Source of the DNA: Candidatus Bathyarchaeota archaeon
GTDB taxonomy: Archaea; Thermoproteota; Bathyarchaeia; Bathyarchaeales; DTEX01
NCBI GenBank assembly: GCA_018397065.1
Contig: JAGTRI010000007.1
Location: forward strand, 1-53,533
Reading direction: 5' to 3'
Length of the DNA stretch: 53,533 nt
Part shown: positions 17,466 through 25,822 of the stretch, piece by piece
How positions within the stretch are numbered: position 1 is the stretch's first letter
Layout of the letters: every line of letters starts with the position of its first letter
Notes under the pieces: generated by a model
Told to the model about the DNA's origin: nothing
Seen by the model: the letters and a program-made list of their open reading frames with translations, nothing else
Database searches by the model: none
Program-made: the position numbers and the translations under genes

Positions 17466-18113
17466 TTATGTGGTTTGGGTTTGGTTCCATTTCGCCATTA
17501 ATCCGTGGTTCTTGATGTACCTTAGCTCAAGTAATGTTAAGGGTCCAAGCGCTACTGTGAAGATGAGCCAAAGCTGATTGTAGTGTGTGACCTCCCATGT
17601 TCCAAAAAATGGCAGGTTCAATGTTGTGTATTCAACCAGGAACCAGGCTGGCATCTCCGCCTCGAAGAAGGGCAACAGGTAGGTTATCCGCCTGTGAGTT
17701 GGGAGGTCAAGCAGAAAATGCGTTAGGACGCCAAGCACGATGGAGTAGGTTGCCACAACAAGCCATTTTGGAGTAAGCTTCTTCCTTTTCTGAAGGCTCC
17801 ACTCGTCTACGCCGAAGTAGGCTAGGCATTGGGAAACCGGGCCTAAACGGTTGTTGCCTGCAAGGTACGCCGTTGCTGGAAACACGACCCTGTCAAGAAT
17901 GACGATTAAGGCGAGAGACAAAGGCACCAGGTAGACCAGGTCGCCTAAGGAATGAAAAGTGCGGCTTGGCAAGTTCGCGATTAACGGAGAAAAAAACCAT
18001 TGAAGGTCAGGGACAAAGGAGCCTACGCATAGGCTTGTGCCGTCGAACTTTTCAGGCCACTTCGCTTTGAACGGAATCACAACCGCCTGATGGGACAAAA
18101 TCGCGGAAGGCAT
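17466..18113 (-). CDS. DUF4184-like membrane protein
   Basis: The protein has 215 aa. The N-terminus MPSAILSHQAVVIPF and the motif HFLLDLPTHRRITY match the DUF4184 family of integral membrane proteins; histidine/aspartate pairs in such proteins hint at a metal site. I see about four to five hydrophobic segments (around residues 60-82, 120-135 and 180-197 are clearest). Function unknown. It follows the tRNA-Gly gene and stands alone. Confidence 0.65.
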   Translation of the reverse strand: MPSAILSHQAVVIPFKAKWPEKFDGTSLCVGSFVPDLQWFFSPLIANLPSRTFHSLGDLVYLVPLSLALIVILDRVVFPATAYLAGNNRLGPVSQCLAYFGVDEWSLQKRKKLTPKWLVVATYSIVLGVLTHFLLDLPTHRRITYLLPFFEAEMPAWFLVEYTTLNLPFFGTWEVTHYNQLWLIFTVALGPLTLLELRYIKNHGLMAKWNQTQTT

Positions 18114-18339
18114 CGTAAAAGGCTCCTGAACTGTTCGCTTTTACCTTGCCATCTACACGGACCACGTAATAAAGTATTTCGTGAATAAACTCCACATTAT
18201 CTTAAAGTGGGAAAAATTGAGAGAAAACAACAAAAATCTTCGTAACAATGGATTGGCTTAGCAATAGGGTTTTCAAATATTTAGGCCAAAAAAGATGACG
18301 GCACAAAAATATATTGTAGAATTTTGGGCAATTCAAACT

Positions 18340-19407
18340 TCAGATTTGCTGCTTTAAGTATCGAATTTGTTTCTCCATGCTTTCCATGTTTTTCTTTACT
18401 GCCTCAAACAGTCCCGTGGCGGTTTCTTTTAATGTTCTCTGCGACACAGTTAAACTGTTCATTTTCGTAGCTTTGTCGACCGTTTCAATCCAATCTTTAG
18501 GCATGCCACCGATTCCAGAGAAAGCCCCAGAAAGCCCCCCTGACACGGCGCATAGGCAGTCTGTGTCCCGACCGAAGTTCGCTGCTCCTATGAGGCTTTT
18601 CATGAGATCGCCTTTTGTGACGTAAAAGATGGCGAATCCCTTTGTCACAATCTCGTAGGACATGCTGATGTCCCAAATCCAAGTGTAATTCGCAAAAGGC
18701 TTTATTTCAGCCTTATAATGCTCATAGAAAACTGGACGCATATCGAAAACGTCCTTAGATTTCCTGGCAATCTCGATGCCTCCCAAAATCTCAGTTCTAA
18801 CAACATCGGCAACGTTTGCAACGGCGGCTTCTACCACAGAGTCAACCGTAGCATCTGGCTTCATAGCTTCAGCTACGCCCGCTGCAACGGCGGCTGCCCA
18901 ATCGAGACCATACCCATTTATTGGCTGATAGATTCTTCCAACGTCGAATGCGTCAATGACTGCTTGCTGGGGGTTGCAGGCGTTAATTATTCCAATCGGA
19001 TAGCAGCTGCGAGCAAAGCTAACTATTCCAGGCCAATTGCTGTATTTTCCCACATCAGCTGGCGGAATACCTGTCTTAACAAGTTCGTATAAAATCTTGT
19101 CTGCCCAAAGCATCAAGGGTCCGAAGCTCTCAGGTTTAATGTATTTTAACCAAGCTTTTGCTAGGTCGTCTACGGTTATGCGTCCGCCCTTATCTATTAT
19201 CGCATTGCACATCAGGCGTATTCTTTCAACGCCGTCTTCTGTGGTACCTGGTGGCAACCCATGGCGTGGCAACAGCTTGTCTACGAACCCAATTTCCTTC
19301 TGAACTCGCTCGATGCTCCATCCTTCAATTGGAGCCCCCAACGCAGATCCAACTTCTGCTCCAGCTATACAACCATATATCTTATCAAACAAACTTGCCC
19401 AAACCAA
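18340..19407 (-). CDS. ADP-ribosylglycohydrolase family protein (DraG-like)
   Basis: About 355 aa. The N-terminal GCIAGAEVGSALGAP and C-terminal FGRDTDCLCAVSGGLSGAFSG motifs match the di-magnesium site of the DraG/ARH family, which removes ADP-ribose from proteins or small molecules. The usual GDALG is GSALG here, and DTDT is DTDC, so a metal ligand may be altered. An ATG at 19428 is possible, but the TTG at 19407 has GAGGTG seven bases upstream and is preferred. No DraT partner is in the window. Monocistronic as far as can be seen. Some members act on ADP-ribose derivatives instead of protein. Confidence 0.8.
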   Translation of the reverse strand: MVWASLFDKIYGCIAGAEVGSALGAPIEGWSIERVQKEIGFVDKLLPRHGLPPGTTEDGVERIRLMCNAIIDKGGRITVDDLAKAWLKYIKPESFGPLMLWADKILYELVKTGIPPADVGKYSNWPGIVSFARSCYPIGIINACNPQQAVIDAFDVGRIYQPINGYGLDWAAAVAAGVAEAMKPDATVDSVVEAAVANVADVVRTEILGGIEIARKSKDVFDMRPVFYEHYKAEIKPFANYTWIWDISMSYEIVTKGFAIFYVTKGDLMKSLIGAANFGRDTDCLCAVSGGLSGAFSGIGGMPKDWIETVDKATKMNSLTVSQRTLKETATGLFEAVKKNMESMEKQIRYLKQQI

Positions 19408-19645
19408 AGATTCACACCTCGTTTCCATATTTTAGAAAATAAACGTCTATTTAGAACTACCCTCACAAACGAAATGAAACAATTGGAAAACAAAAGTTCT
19501 CCTAACAGTTTATGGCGTTGCATGGGTGATTTGTACCTAGCCCTTGGGTCAAAAAGCAGATGAGGCAAAAAGAAAAATGGAAAAGATTAAGAAGAAGGAT
19601 TTTGTTGCTTTTCGTAGAGAACGTGACCACAGTTAGGGTGAACCC

Positions 19646-20476
19646 TTGATTGAGTTACCGGAAGCTGCTGTTTTAGCTAAGCAGATAAACGAGACGGTTG
19701 CTGGTAGGAAAATAAATAAGGTAGTAGCTGCTCAAAACCCGCATAAATTCACTTGGTATTATGGTGATCCAAAGAAGTACGATGGCTTGCTTGCAGGAAA
19801 GGTTATCAACACTGCTGTAAGCTGCGGCGGATACGTTGAAATAAAGGCAGGCGACGCCGTTATACTTTTCAATGATGGAGCAAGTATACGGTATTACGAA
19901 AAAGGTGAAAGGCTGCCTACGAAACACCAGTTGTGGGTCGAATTAGATGACGGTTCGTCCTTAGTAAGCACCGTTCATATGTACGGCGGCATATGGGCGT
20001 TTCCAGAAGGCACCTTCGACAATAAATATTTCAGGATAGCAAAAGAGAAACCCTCGCCTCTAACAGCAGCATTCGACAAAGCCTATTATAATTCTCTGTT
20101 CAGCGAAAATGCTGGTAAACTTTCATTAAAGGCTTTTTTGGCAACTGAGCAGCGGATCCCAGGATTAGGAAACGGAGTTTTACAGGATATCCTGTTCAAC
20201 GCTAGGATGCATCCGAAAAAGAAGGTTAACACGCTTTCTGAAAAGGATAAGGAAATACTGTTTGATTCTCTGAAGTTAACGCTGACAGAGATGGTTGCTG
20301 GCGGAGGACGCGATACAGAAACAGACCTGTACGGCAGGCAAGGCGGCTACAAGACGATACTTAGCAGGAACACCGTAAATAAACCTTGTCCAGTCTGTGG
20401 GGCAATTATTAAGAAAGAGGCGTATTTAGGCGGAAGCATCTATTACTGCCCCAAATGCCAGACGATGGAAAAATAA
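19646..20476 (+). CDS. Fpg/Nei-like DNA glycosylase family protein lacking the catalytic proline
   Basis: The protein has 276 aa. The N-terminus reads MIELPEA, so the Pro that follows Met in Fpg/Nei (MPELPE) is Ile, while E3 and E6 remain. A helix-two-turn-helix (RIPGLGNGVLQDILFNARMHP) and a C-terminal zinc finger (CPVCG...CPKC) are intact. Fpg/Nei enzymes use that proline as nucleophile, so classic glycosylase/lyase chemistry is doubtful; it may bind lesions or use another residue. The TTG is preceded by AGGGTGA with six bases of spacing and gives the expected frame. A pyrimidine-rich terminator follows. Confidence 0.8.
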   Translation: MIELPEAAVLAKQINETVAGRKINKVVAAQNPHKFTWYYGDPKKYDGLLAGKVINTAVSCGGYVEIKAGDAVILFNDGASIRYYEKGERLPTKHQLWVELDDGSSLVSTVHMYGGIWAFPEGTFDNKYFRIAKEKPSPLTAAFDKAYYNSLFSENAGKLSLKAFLATEQRIPGLGNGVLQDILFNARMHPKKKVNTLSEKDKEILFDSLKLTLTEMVAGGGRDTETDLYGRQGGYKTILSRNTVNKPCPVCGAIIKKEAYLGGSIYYCPKCQTMEK

Positions 20477-20571
20477 AGAAGACATTCTATTTTTTGTATT
20501 AAGGGCAAAAATACAGGATGCAAAACTTGAAAGTTTCTATCTGTTTAGATTGGAGATAAAAATTTTAATTA

Positions 20572-20606
20572 TTTCTTCTTCTCTTTTGTTTGTTCTTTCT
20601 TTTTTT
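20572..20606 (+). terminator. Pyrimidine-rich terminator after the Fpg-like gene
   Basis: A run of T and C with several T-blocks, the last of seven T residues, lies about 100 nt after the stop. Poly-T tracts of this sort end archaeal transcripts without needing a hairpin. Confidence 0.5.
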
Positions 20607-20664
20607 AGCTTTATTTGATAAGTTAAGAAAGTATTTTATAGTTTAAATGAAATAAATTGTTTAA

Positions 20665-21627
20665 ATGTCTAAAAGGTTTTTTGTTCGCCTTGTGAGGATT
20701 CTTGTAATAACATTCCCTATTTTGGCAGGTATCTTCGCCACTCTGTATGGATTATATCTCTATAATTAGACGCAGATATTTAATCTGGGGGGGCGTGGAG
20801 TTCCTTCAGGGTTTCTTGTCTTTAGTTCTATGGAGCTAAGTTCCGTCGATCTTTCCTTTGTTATCATGGATGTAAACTTCGAAAAGAGCCTGTCGGACAA
20901 GGCAGGTATAATATGCAGCTTTGATTTAGCTTCTTCTCTGACAAATGATCAGACAATAGGCTTTCAGATTCCATATGTGGTAGAGAATATAATATGGATT
21001 GAGTCGGAATTTGATATGGTGTCTGAAGGTGAAATTGTTCGTGAAACTTTCCCAGCAACAGGAGGCGGACAACAAACCGATGTTACAATAGTTTATTTTA
21101 GATTTAGACCAAATCCAAATATATTGCATTACTCGTTCAGCGTTTGGTACAATTGGAGCGGTTTCTTGTCGAAGATAGAATATGCTACTTACAAGCTTGT
21201 CGTACCTTTCGCTCGAGATGAGAGGTCGCTTCATGAATCTATCAGCAGTCTTCTTCCAGATGCGAAGATACGATACATAACTCGAAGTGAAAGTGATCAT
21301 GCTTCCATCTTAGTGAACGCAGCTGCCCACATTAAGGAAGCTTATCCAACACCTAGCAGGGTCATGGGCATGACTGGATATGATATTTCAATGGTTATGT
21401 GGGACCTAAACTACCAAGGTAGCATCTTAGAATCAAGAATGCAGCCCTTAGATGAAGTAGTCGTCTACTTCGAATTAAGCTCAGAAGTTGCCCAGAGAGA
21501 CAGGTACATATACGAATCTGGCATATACACTGGCCTCGGAGTCAGCCTTCTATTCAGTGGCATACATGAAGCATTAAAAGCTTTAGAAGAGTCTAAGAAA
21601 CCAAGGTCAATAGAGAAGAGCAACTGA
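20665..21627 (+). pseudogene. Membrane-anchored protein interrupted by an in-frame TAG
   Basis: The frame starting at ATG 20665 runs 34 codons (a basic start MSKRFF and one membrane segment), meets TAG at 20767-20769, then stays open through 21627 with no other stop. The downstream part alone could start at ATG 20830 (265 aa) but has no SD. It is a beta-rich domain with a hydrophobic segment near its end (YTGLGVSLLFSG). A TATA-like box at 20633-20640 lies 26 nt before the first ATG, fitting a leaderless transcript that begins there. The simplest reading is a nonsense mutation in one ancestral gene. Readthrough or a sequencing error are alternatives. Family not recognised. Confidence 0.6.
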
Positions 21628-21862
21628 TCAGCTACAATTGGTTTAGCGATCTCTTCTCTGGGATTGAGAAATAAAATTTAATCTTTTTCTTCTTCTGTTA
21701 AGTTACGTTCTCTGCTCTGCTGTTCTGTATGCTGTCTACTCTACTCTCTACACTACTCTCACAAACAACAAAAAAAGAAAACTGTATGGGGTTATATTTT
21801 ATACTGCCCAAAATCCACTTATTTTACTTCTCGTTTTTATGATTAGAAGAAGGAATCCTGTA

Positions 21863-22309
21863 ATGATTAAGGGTATTGCACATGTGTGTTACGTTGTTAA
21901 GGATCTGGAAAAAGCAATTCAATTCTACTGCGGCACATTGAAGCTCAAGCTGGCATTTGAGTTTCTTGATGAGAAAGGTGAAAGGTTCGGGGTCTACATC
22001 TACGTCGGCGGACGAAACTTCATAGAGCTTTTCGAAGGCGAATCCACAAGCCAGAAGGAAACTGGATCGTACCGTCATTTGTGTTTGGAGACCGACAATA
22101 TCGACGTGACCGTTAAAGAGTTACGGGAGCAAAAGGTCGATGTGACCGATCCCAAGATGGGAGGAGACGGAAGCTGGCAAGCTTGGCTAGCAGACCCAGA
22201 CGGTAACCAAGTTGAACTCCACCAGTATACAACAAAAAGCAAGCAAGAGGCAGCATTAAGACCCACCCCAGAAAAGAAGAAGAAAAGATTAAAATTAATC
22301 CAAACCTAG
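21863..22309 (+). CDS. VOC (glyoxalase/methylmalonyl-CoA epimerase-like) metalloprotein
   Basis: About 148 aa. One vicinal-oxygen-chelate fold: IAHVCYVVKDLEKAIQFY at the start with metal His, FIELFE with metal Glu, GSYRHLCLETD with the second His, and WLADPDGNQVELHQY with the closing Glu. This resembles methylmalonyl-CoA epimerase and lactoylglutathione lyase, but the substrate cannot be told. The ATG at 21863 has AAGGA eight bases before it and is preferred over 21839. The C-terminal tail is short, lysine-rich and likely disordered. It converges on the GH20-like gene. Confidence 0.82.
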   Translation: MIKGIAHVCYVVKDLEKAIQFYCGTLKLKLAFEFLDEKGERFGVYIYVGGRNFIELFEGESTSQKETGSYRHLCLETDNIDVTVKELREQKVDVTDPKMGGDGSWQAWLADPDGNQVELHQYTTKSKQEAALRPTPEKKKKRLKLIQT

Positions 22310-22335
22310 TCCAAATCCAAGATAGACTGATTTGA

Positions 22336-23325
22336 TTAGGCCTTGCGAACATGGAGCTTCTGCATTGCTGTTTGGATAGGTGGCCACTGAGCAAGTTGAT
22401 CAAGCTTAACAGCACCCCACGTTGTGCATAGGTGACCAAGCATACGTTCAGTCTTGTATTTCTGCGAGGCATTTATTAACGCCTCAGTTGCCTCAACCTC
22501 CTTCCATCCGCTAGGCCAAACGCGGAATCCCTTTTCTAAGAACAGCGGTATCGAAGGATAACTTTCTCGAACCGTGTAATGCCAGTCGCATATCACTATG
22601 TCTTTAGGGATCATGTCAATCGCCTTGTGGGTCTGGTTTTCCGCAGCCTCCCACATACCGTAGCCTGTGGAAGCACTGTCAAGTAAACGGTCTCCCCACA
22701 TGAGCATCTCAACTCCGCGTTCGCCACATAAGTGCGAGTGGTAATCATTTACTGCTTTAGCGAAAAGCTTAGCTGGATCGTGACCCCTGCAGCGGGGGCA
22801 ATACTCGGAACCGATGAGGAACACCTCGTCCATGCCTACGTGCAGTGCGTCTGCCTCGAATACATCTATCAGTTCGTCGAATAGTTCGAAGACGATGGGG
22901 TTCACCTCAGGATGTTGAGGGCACCAGCTCCTGCAGTAGATGCCTTCGTTACTTGGGAACTGGCCGGGCGTCTCGTCGAATTCGGGGTACTGAACCAAGA
23001 GCGGATGAGTGACTTTTGACCATGACTGGTGACCTAAACATTGAAACTGGGGAATGGGACGAAGGCCATGTGTGCGGCAAGTTTCCGCTAAGGTGCGGAC
23101 GCAGTTACGAGTTATTGGTTTGGGGCCTCGTAATTCAGGGTGCGATACATAAGCGTAGTTGTAATCCACCTCGATAACAAGAACGTTTACGCCAATTTTT
23201 GCAATCTTCGGGACTTCTTTGGAAAGAGTATTGACCTCCTCGTCGTTGTTGACTAACACGTGAACCCCAAACCATTGTCCATCGTGTTTGGGGAACCCGC
23301 GTTTTTGGAGAATAGTTTTGGTCAT
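22336..23325 (-). CDS. GH20-like beta-N-acetylhexosaminidase family protein
   Basis: The protein has 329 aa, a single TIM barrel with no export signal. ALHVGMDEV carries the Asp-Glu pair of the GH20 catalytic motif (H-x-G-x-D-E). Aromatic residues (WGDR, MWEAAENQ, WPSGWKE) line the expected pocket. Retaining GH20 enzymes use substrate-assisted catalysis to release terminal N-acetyl amino-sugars. GAAGGGA before the ATG and TTTATAAGT about 40 nt upstream form a reasonable start region. It lacks the extra N-terminal domain of classical GH20 enzymes, so the exact family is not certain. Confidence 0.75.
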   Translation of the reverse strand: MTKTILQKRGFPKHDGQWFGVHVLVNNDEEVNTLSKEVPKIAKIGVNVLVIEVDYNYAYVSHPELRGPKPITRNCVRTLAETCRTHGLRPIPQFQCLGHQSWSKVTHPLLVQYPEFDETPGQFPSNEGIYCRSWCPQHPEVNPIVFELFDELIDVFEADALHVGMDEVFLIGSEYCPRCRGHDPAKLFAKAVNDYHSHLCGERGVEMLMWGDRLLDSASTGYGMWEAAENQTHKAIDMIPKDIVICDWHYTVRESYPSIPLFLEKGFRVWPSGWKEVEATEALINASQKYKTERMLGHLCTTWGAVKLDQLAQWPPIQTAMQKLHVRKA

Positions 23326-23462
23326 ATAAGTCCCTTCAATGATACTTGTTATCTAATATTTTGACTTATAAATCATTAAGCTAATTTTATGTGTCTTAGG
23401 TTCTTTCCACACTTCACTGTATATGTGATTTCATTGAAGAAGAAATGTTCAGTAAAAAATAG

Positions 23463-23556
23463 GCTGCTACCAGAATCGGTGCAGTGCCACCCGAGTGACT
23501 AAAAACCTGTGAGCGCGGGAGACATCTTCACTTCCCCCGCTTCTCCAATCTTTTTT
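23463..23556 (+). ncRNA. Possible structured RNA in the intergenic region
   Basis: The gap 23326-23614 holds a GC-rich island in AT-rich surroundings. On the plus strand GGTG (23478-23481) pairs with CACC (23488-23491). GAGCGCGGGAG (23511-23521) can pair with CCCCCGCTTCTC (23534-23545). A run of six T (23551-23556) follows directly, as at an archaeal transcript end. I do not recognise a known family (not tRNA, 7S, RNase P or box C/D). Confidence 0.35.
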
Positions 23557-23614
23557 GTCTTAATGGGGGGTTGGGTGAAAAGTTTGGTTACTATGATAAT
23601 CTATGGAGGATTTG

Positions 23615-23749
23615 TCAGGTATGTCGAGACTTTAGGTTTGGCTGTGCGTCGGTATGCAAGTTTCGAGCTGCTTTAAGGTTGCCTTCTTCTCTTCCAGAAT
23701 CAATTACTATAGCATAGTGCCTCATCTTAATTTCAGAACCAACCTCCAT
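23615..23749 (-). CDS. Small ORF, 44 aa, possible DsrE-like fragment
   Basis: ATG with GGAAGG directly upstream encodes 44 aa. The stretch MRHYAIVIDSGREEGNLKAARNL resembles the first strand and helix of DsrE/DsrF-like proteins, after which it ends. It may be a fragment of such a gene or a small protein; the gap around it has no other gene. Weak evidence. Confidence 0.3.
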   Translation of the reverse strand: MEVGSEIKMRHYAIVIDSGREEGNLKAARNLHTDAQPNLKSRHT

Positions 23750-23868
23750 CCTTCCAAATGAACTTGACGCTTGCTGTTTCTTAACTTTTCTTTTCTGACA
23801 AAAAGTAAGACAACCTAAGTTAGCTACTAAGAAGCATCATCATTGGTTGCTAGTTGATTTGAGATTTA

Positions 23869-24042
23869 CTATCTGCAACTACAAGAACCGCTTGACGAGC
23901 CTGATCCAGATATTATGAGATTTTCCTCATTAAGCTTTATCCAACATTCTTGGCAAACCATAATATATCCAAGTTCTTTATGGTTTGCGCCAAACAAGCT
24001 TAGGTCTTCACCGCTTTTGGAGCAAAGAACGCATTTCCTCAT
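23869..24042 (-). CDS. Small zinc-ribbon-like protein with Ser/Gly/Cys tail
   Basis: The protein has 57 aa. MRKCVLCSKSGEDL and MVCQECWIKL give two C-x2-C knuckles of a zinc ribbon. The C-terminus is SGSGSSSGSCSCR, an unusual Ser/Gly run with two extra Cys. GGTGA lies seven bases before the ATG at 24042; a longer form from 24102 has no such signal. The function is not known. It lies alone, with 120 nt before the small DsrE-like ORF in the same direction. Confidence 0.6.
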   Translation of the reverse strand: MRKCVLCSKSGEDLSLFGANHKELGYIMVCQECWIKLNEENLIISGSGSSSGSCSCR

Positions 24043-24677
24043 CTGACACTCACCTTTTTTATTTTTCACTCTTAAGTTGAAATGACAAGCCATAAGATTC
24101 AATTAGATCTGTTTTAAGCTCAAGTTGTTCTTTCCTATTTTTCTTTAAAAAACTTTTCTATTAAGTTGCATGCAGAAATTAGAGCATCATTTGACACGTC
24201 AACTATCTTGAACATGTTACGTTTTTGGTCGATTAACTCAACTTTAGCTATAGACGTAGAACTAACGAAAGCCTCTTGCAGCATCTACGATGAACTACGT
24301 GTTTTTCTCTCAGCAACTGATTTCATTTCGTTCAAGTTTCATTGGTAATTGTGCCTTTAATTTTGCTTTGTTCCTAGAAAATTCTTTTTAACATAACTTG
24401 TGTTCTGATGTCCCTCGACGATTTTCCGCGATCTTTTCTTTTTCATTTTTGATATAAATAGAAAATTTGAATTCGATTTTTATTCAATCTTCATTAAGAT
24501 TTGCTGTCAGATAAAAAAAGAGTACACCGCCTGTCATGAAAGCAGAAACGGAATATGAGGCATCTTCACATCTCGTCTGTCGAGCAACAGTTTGATAAGT
24601 TTCCTAAGAGTACGCGCTTTATCACAACTTGCGCAATATGGGTTTGGGTAAAAAAAACTCTGCAATCACTGTTTTTA
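24043..24677. other. Intergenic region, 635 bp, with a small TAG-interrupted reading frame
   Basis: On the minus strand 24135-24326 is a 64-codon frame broken once by TAG at 24285-24287; the part after it (MLQEAFVSSTSIAKVELIDQ...) reads like a real 49-aa helical peptide. It may be a decayed small gene. The rest is AT-rich without a convincing gene. The plus-strand ORF 24166-24348 is its antisense and looks spurious. Confidence 0.3.
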
Positions 24678-24965
24678 TTATACTTGCTTGTATCCGTATT
24701 TTTCCCTTAGCGCCCTAAGCATCTGCTTCAGCTCTATCCTTGAAGGGAAGCTTATGGCTCCGACTGGGCATCTTGGTCTACACGACTCACAGCCTACTAA
24801 GCAGTCATAGGGATGTGCAACCACTGCTATGTCTCCTTGTTTTTCGTAAACGTGTTCATGGCAAAAATCTACGCAAATTCCGCAACCAGTGCAAAGATCA
24901 TGATTGACGGTGGGATACCATTTTATCTCCTTTCTAGGCAATCCTGAGTAGGTCTTTTCGCCCAA
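24678..24965 (-). CDS. Ferredoxin-like protein (two [4Fe-4S] motifs) with GLPRKEI-WYP signature
   Basis: The protein has 95 aa. The first cluster is CTGCGICVDFC, followed by HEH instead of the usual Pro; the second is CLVGCESCRPRCP. The segment GLPRKEIKWYP before the clusters is shared with the next gene upstream (25013-25369), so the two are paralogues. The start is TTG; GGAG lies ten bases before it. Third gene of a minus-strand unit with the second ferredoxin and an HdrA-N-like protein. Probably an electron carrier for that set. Confidence 0.82.
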   Translation of the reverse strand: MGEKTYSGLPRKEIKWYPTVNHDLCTGCGICVDFCHEHVYEKQGDIAVVAHPYDCLVGCESCRPRCPVGAISFPSRIELKQMLRALREKYGYKQV

Positions 24966-25012
24966 ATAACTTCAGCTCCAAAAAAGCAAAGTAAGCATGC
25001 AAGTCTCCCTTG

Positions 25013-25369
25013 TTAGGGAACGGTTGTGGCGTACCCGTATTTTCTCCTCAGTTCTCTAAGTTGGCGTTTTAATTCTTCTTTTGAAGGAAAGATGATGGCT
25101 CCAGTGGGACAGCGCGGTGCACAAGATTGGCTAGGTACATTGCAGTTGTAAGGATCGTCAACAACCACTTTATTTCCAACTTGCTTGTATACCTTCATGT
25201 GGCAGTAGTCAACGCAGAAGTAGTCACATTTGCTTGGATCGCACTTTTCGTAGTCTATTTTTGGATACCATTCTATTTCCTTTCTTGGCAGTCCGTAAGG
25301 ATTTTGTGGAGCTATAACCTTCTCTCCATAGTAGCGCTCTTCAGCAAGATATTTCTTCTTTCCTTCCAT
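25013..25369 (-). CDS. Ferredoxin-like protein with altered first cluster motif
   Basis: About 118 aa. It shares GLPRKEIEWYP and the C-terminal helix (KRQLRELRRKYGY) with the neighbouring ferredoxin, but its first motif is spaced C-x4-C-x3-C-x3-C (CDPSKCDYFCVDYC) and the second is CNVPSQSCAPRCP. The changed spacing could tune the cluster potential. The ATG at 25369 follows the preceding stop by one base (TAA-C-ATG), with GGAG six bases upstream, so it is tightly coupled to the HdrA-N-like gene. The longer start at 25405 would overlap that gene. Confidence 0.8.
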   Translation of the reverse strand: MEGKKKYLAEERYYGEKVIAPQNPYGLPRKEIEWYPKIDYEKCDPSKCDYFCVDYCHMKVYKQVGNKVVVDDPYNCNVPSQSCAPRCPTGAIIFPSKEELKRQLRELRRKYGYATTVP

Positions 25370-25370
25370 G

Positions 25371-25751
25371 TTATACTCCAACCAGTTTGTTAACGACTTC
25401 TTCAACCTTCTTCATAGCTTCAGGCGTTTCCATATTCCTGAGATCAAGCGAAACTACTTGTTTATCAAAATCCAAACCCTTATCTGCGAAGGCATCCTTG
25501 AACATCTTCCTCTGCATCCTAGGGTCACATCCTCCAACAACGTATATAGTGTCTTTATCTCCCTCTCGGAGGTAGTCTCTCCAGAAGTTGTCGCCATCAG
25601 TTACACAGAGCTGAGGATGGACAATGACATACTCCACATCAAGCTCGTTTCTAACGAAGTTAACAAGTTTCCACAAATCCAATTTCGCAAATCCCGGGCA
25701 TTCACCTGTGCAGAAGCACATTATAAATCTCGGAAGTTTCTTCTCGCCCAT
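25371..25751 (-). CDS. Stand-alone HdrA-N-terminal-like iron-sulfur/redox protein
   Basis: About 126 aa. The layout MCFCTGECPGF near the N-terminus, then HPQLC, then VVGGCDPRMQRKMF matches the leading domain of HdrA proteins (CxCxxC, a later Cys, and C-x-P-R-x-x-x-x-x-F) but stops where HdrA would go on to its FAD domain. It is the first gene of a three-gene unit with two ferredoxins, preceded by TATA-like TTTAAATA. The ATG at 25751 has AGAGGT seven bases upstream and is chosen over 25781. A domain normally inside HdrA, here alone with two ferredoxins, suggests an independent electron-transfer module. Partner unknown. Confidence 0.7.
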   Translation of the reverse strand: MGEKKLPRFIMCFCTGECPGFAKLDLWKLVNFVRNELDVEYVIVHPQLCVTDGDNFWRDYLREGDKDTIYVVGGCDPRMQRKMFKDAFADKGLDFDKQVVSLDLRNMETPEAMKKVEEVVNKLVGV

Positions 25752-25822
25752 ATACCAAACCTCTGACCTCAGACAATTCAAATCATAATATTTAAATTTA
25801 TCGATACGTGTTTCTTCTTCAA

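Noticed and set aside
21690-21765. CT-rich repeat-like tract
   Set aside because: Irregular pyrimidine-rich sequence without a fixed unit; probably a terminator region.
20767-24287. Pyrrolysine decoding of TAG
   Set aside because: TAG ends several intact genes here (the H-protein, its oxidoreductase neighbour, the Gfo/Idh gene and the VOC gene), no pyl genes are visible, and neither interrupted frame is a methylamine methyltransferase. A nonsense mutation is simpler.
24166-24348. Plus-strand ORF of 60 codons
   Set aside because: Antisense to a more protein-like frame; no start signal.
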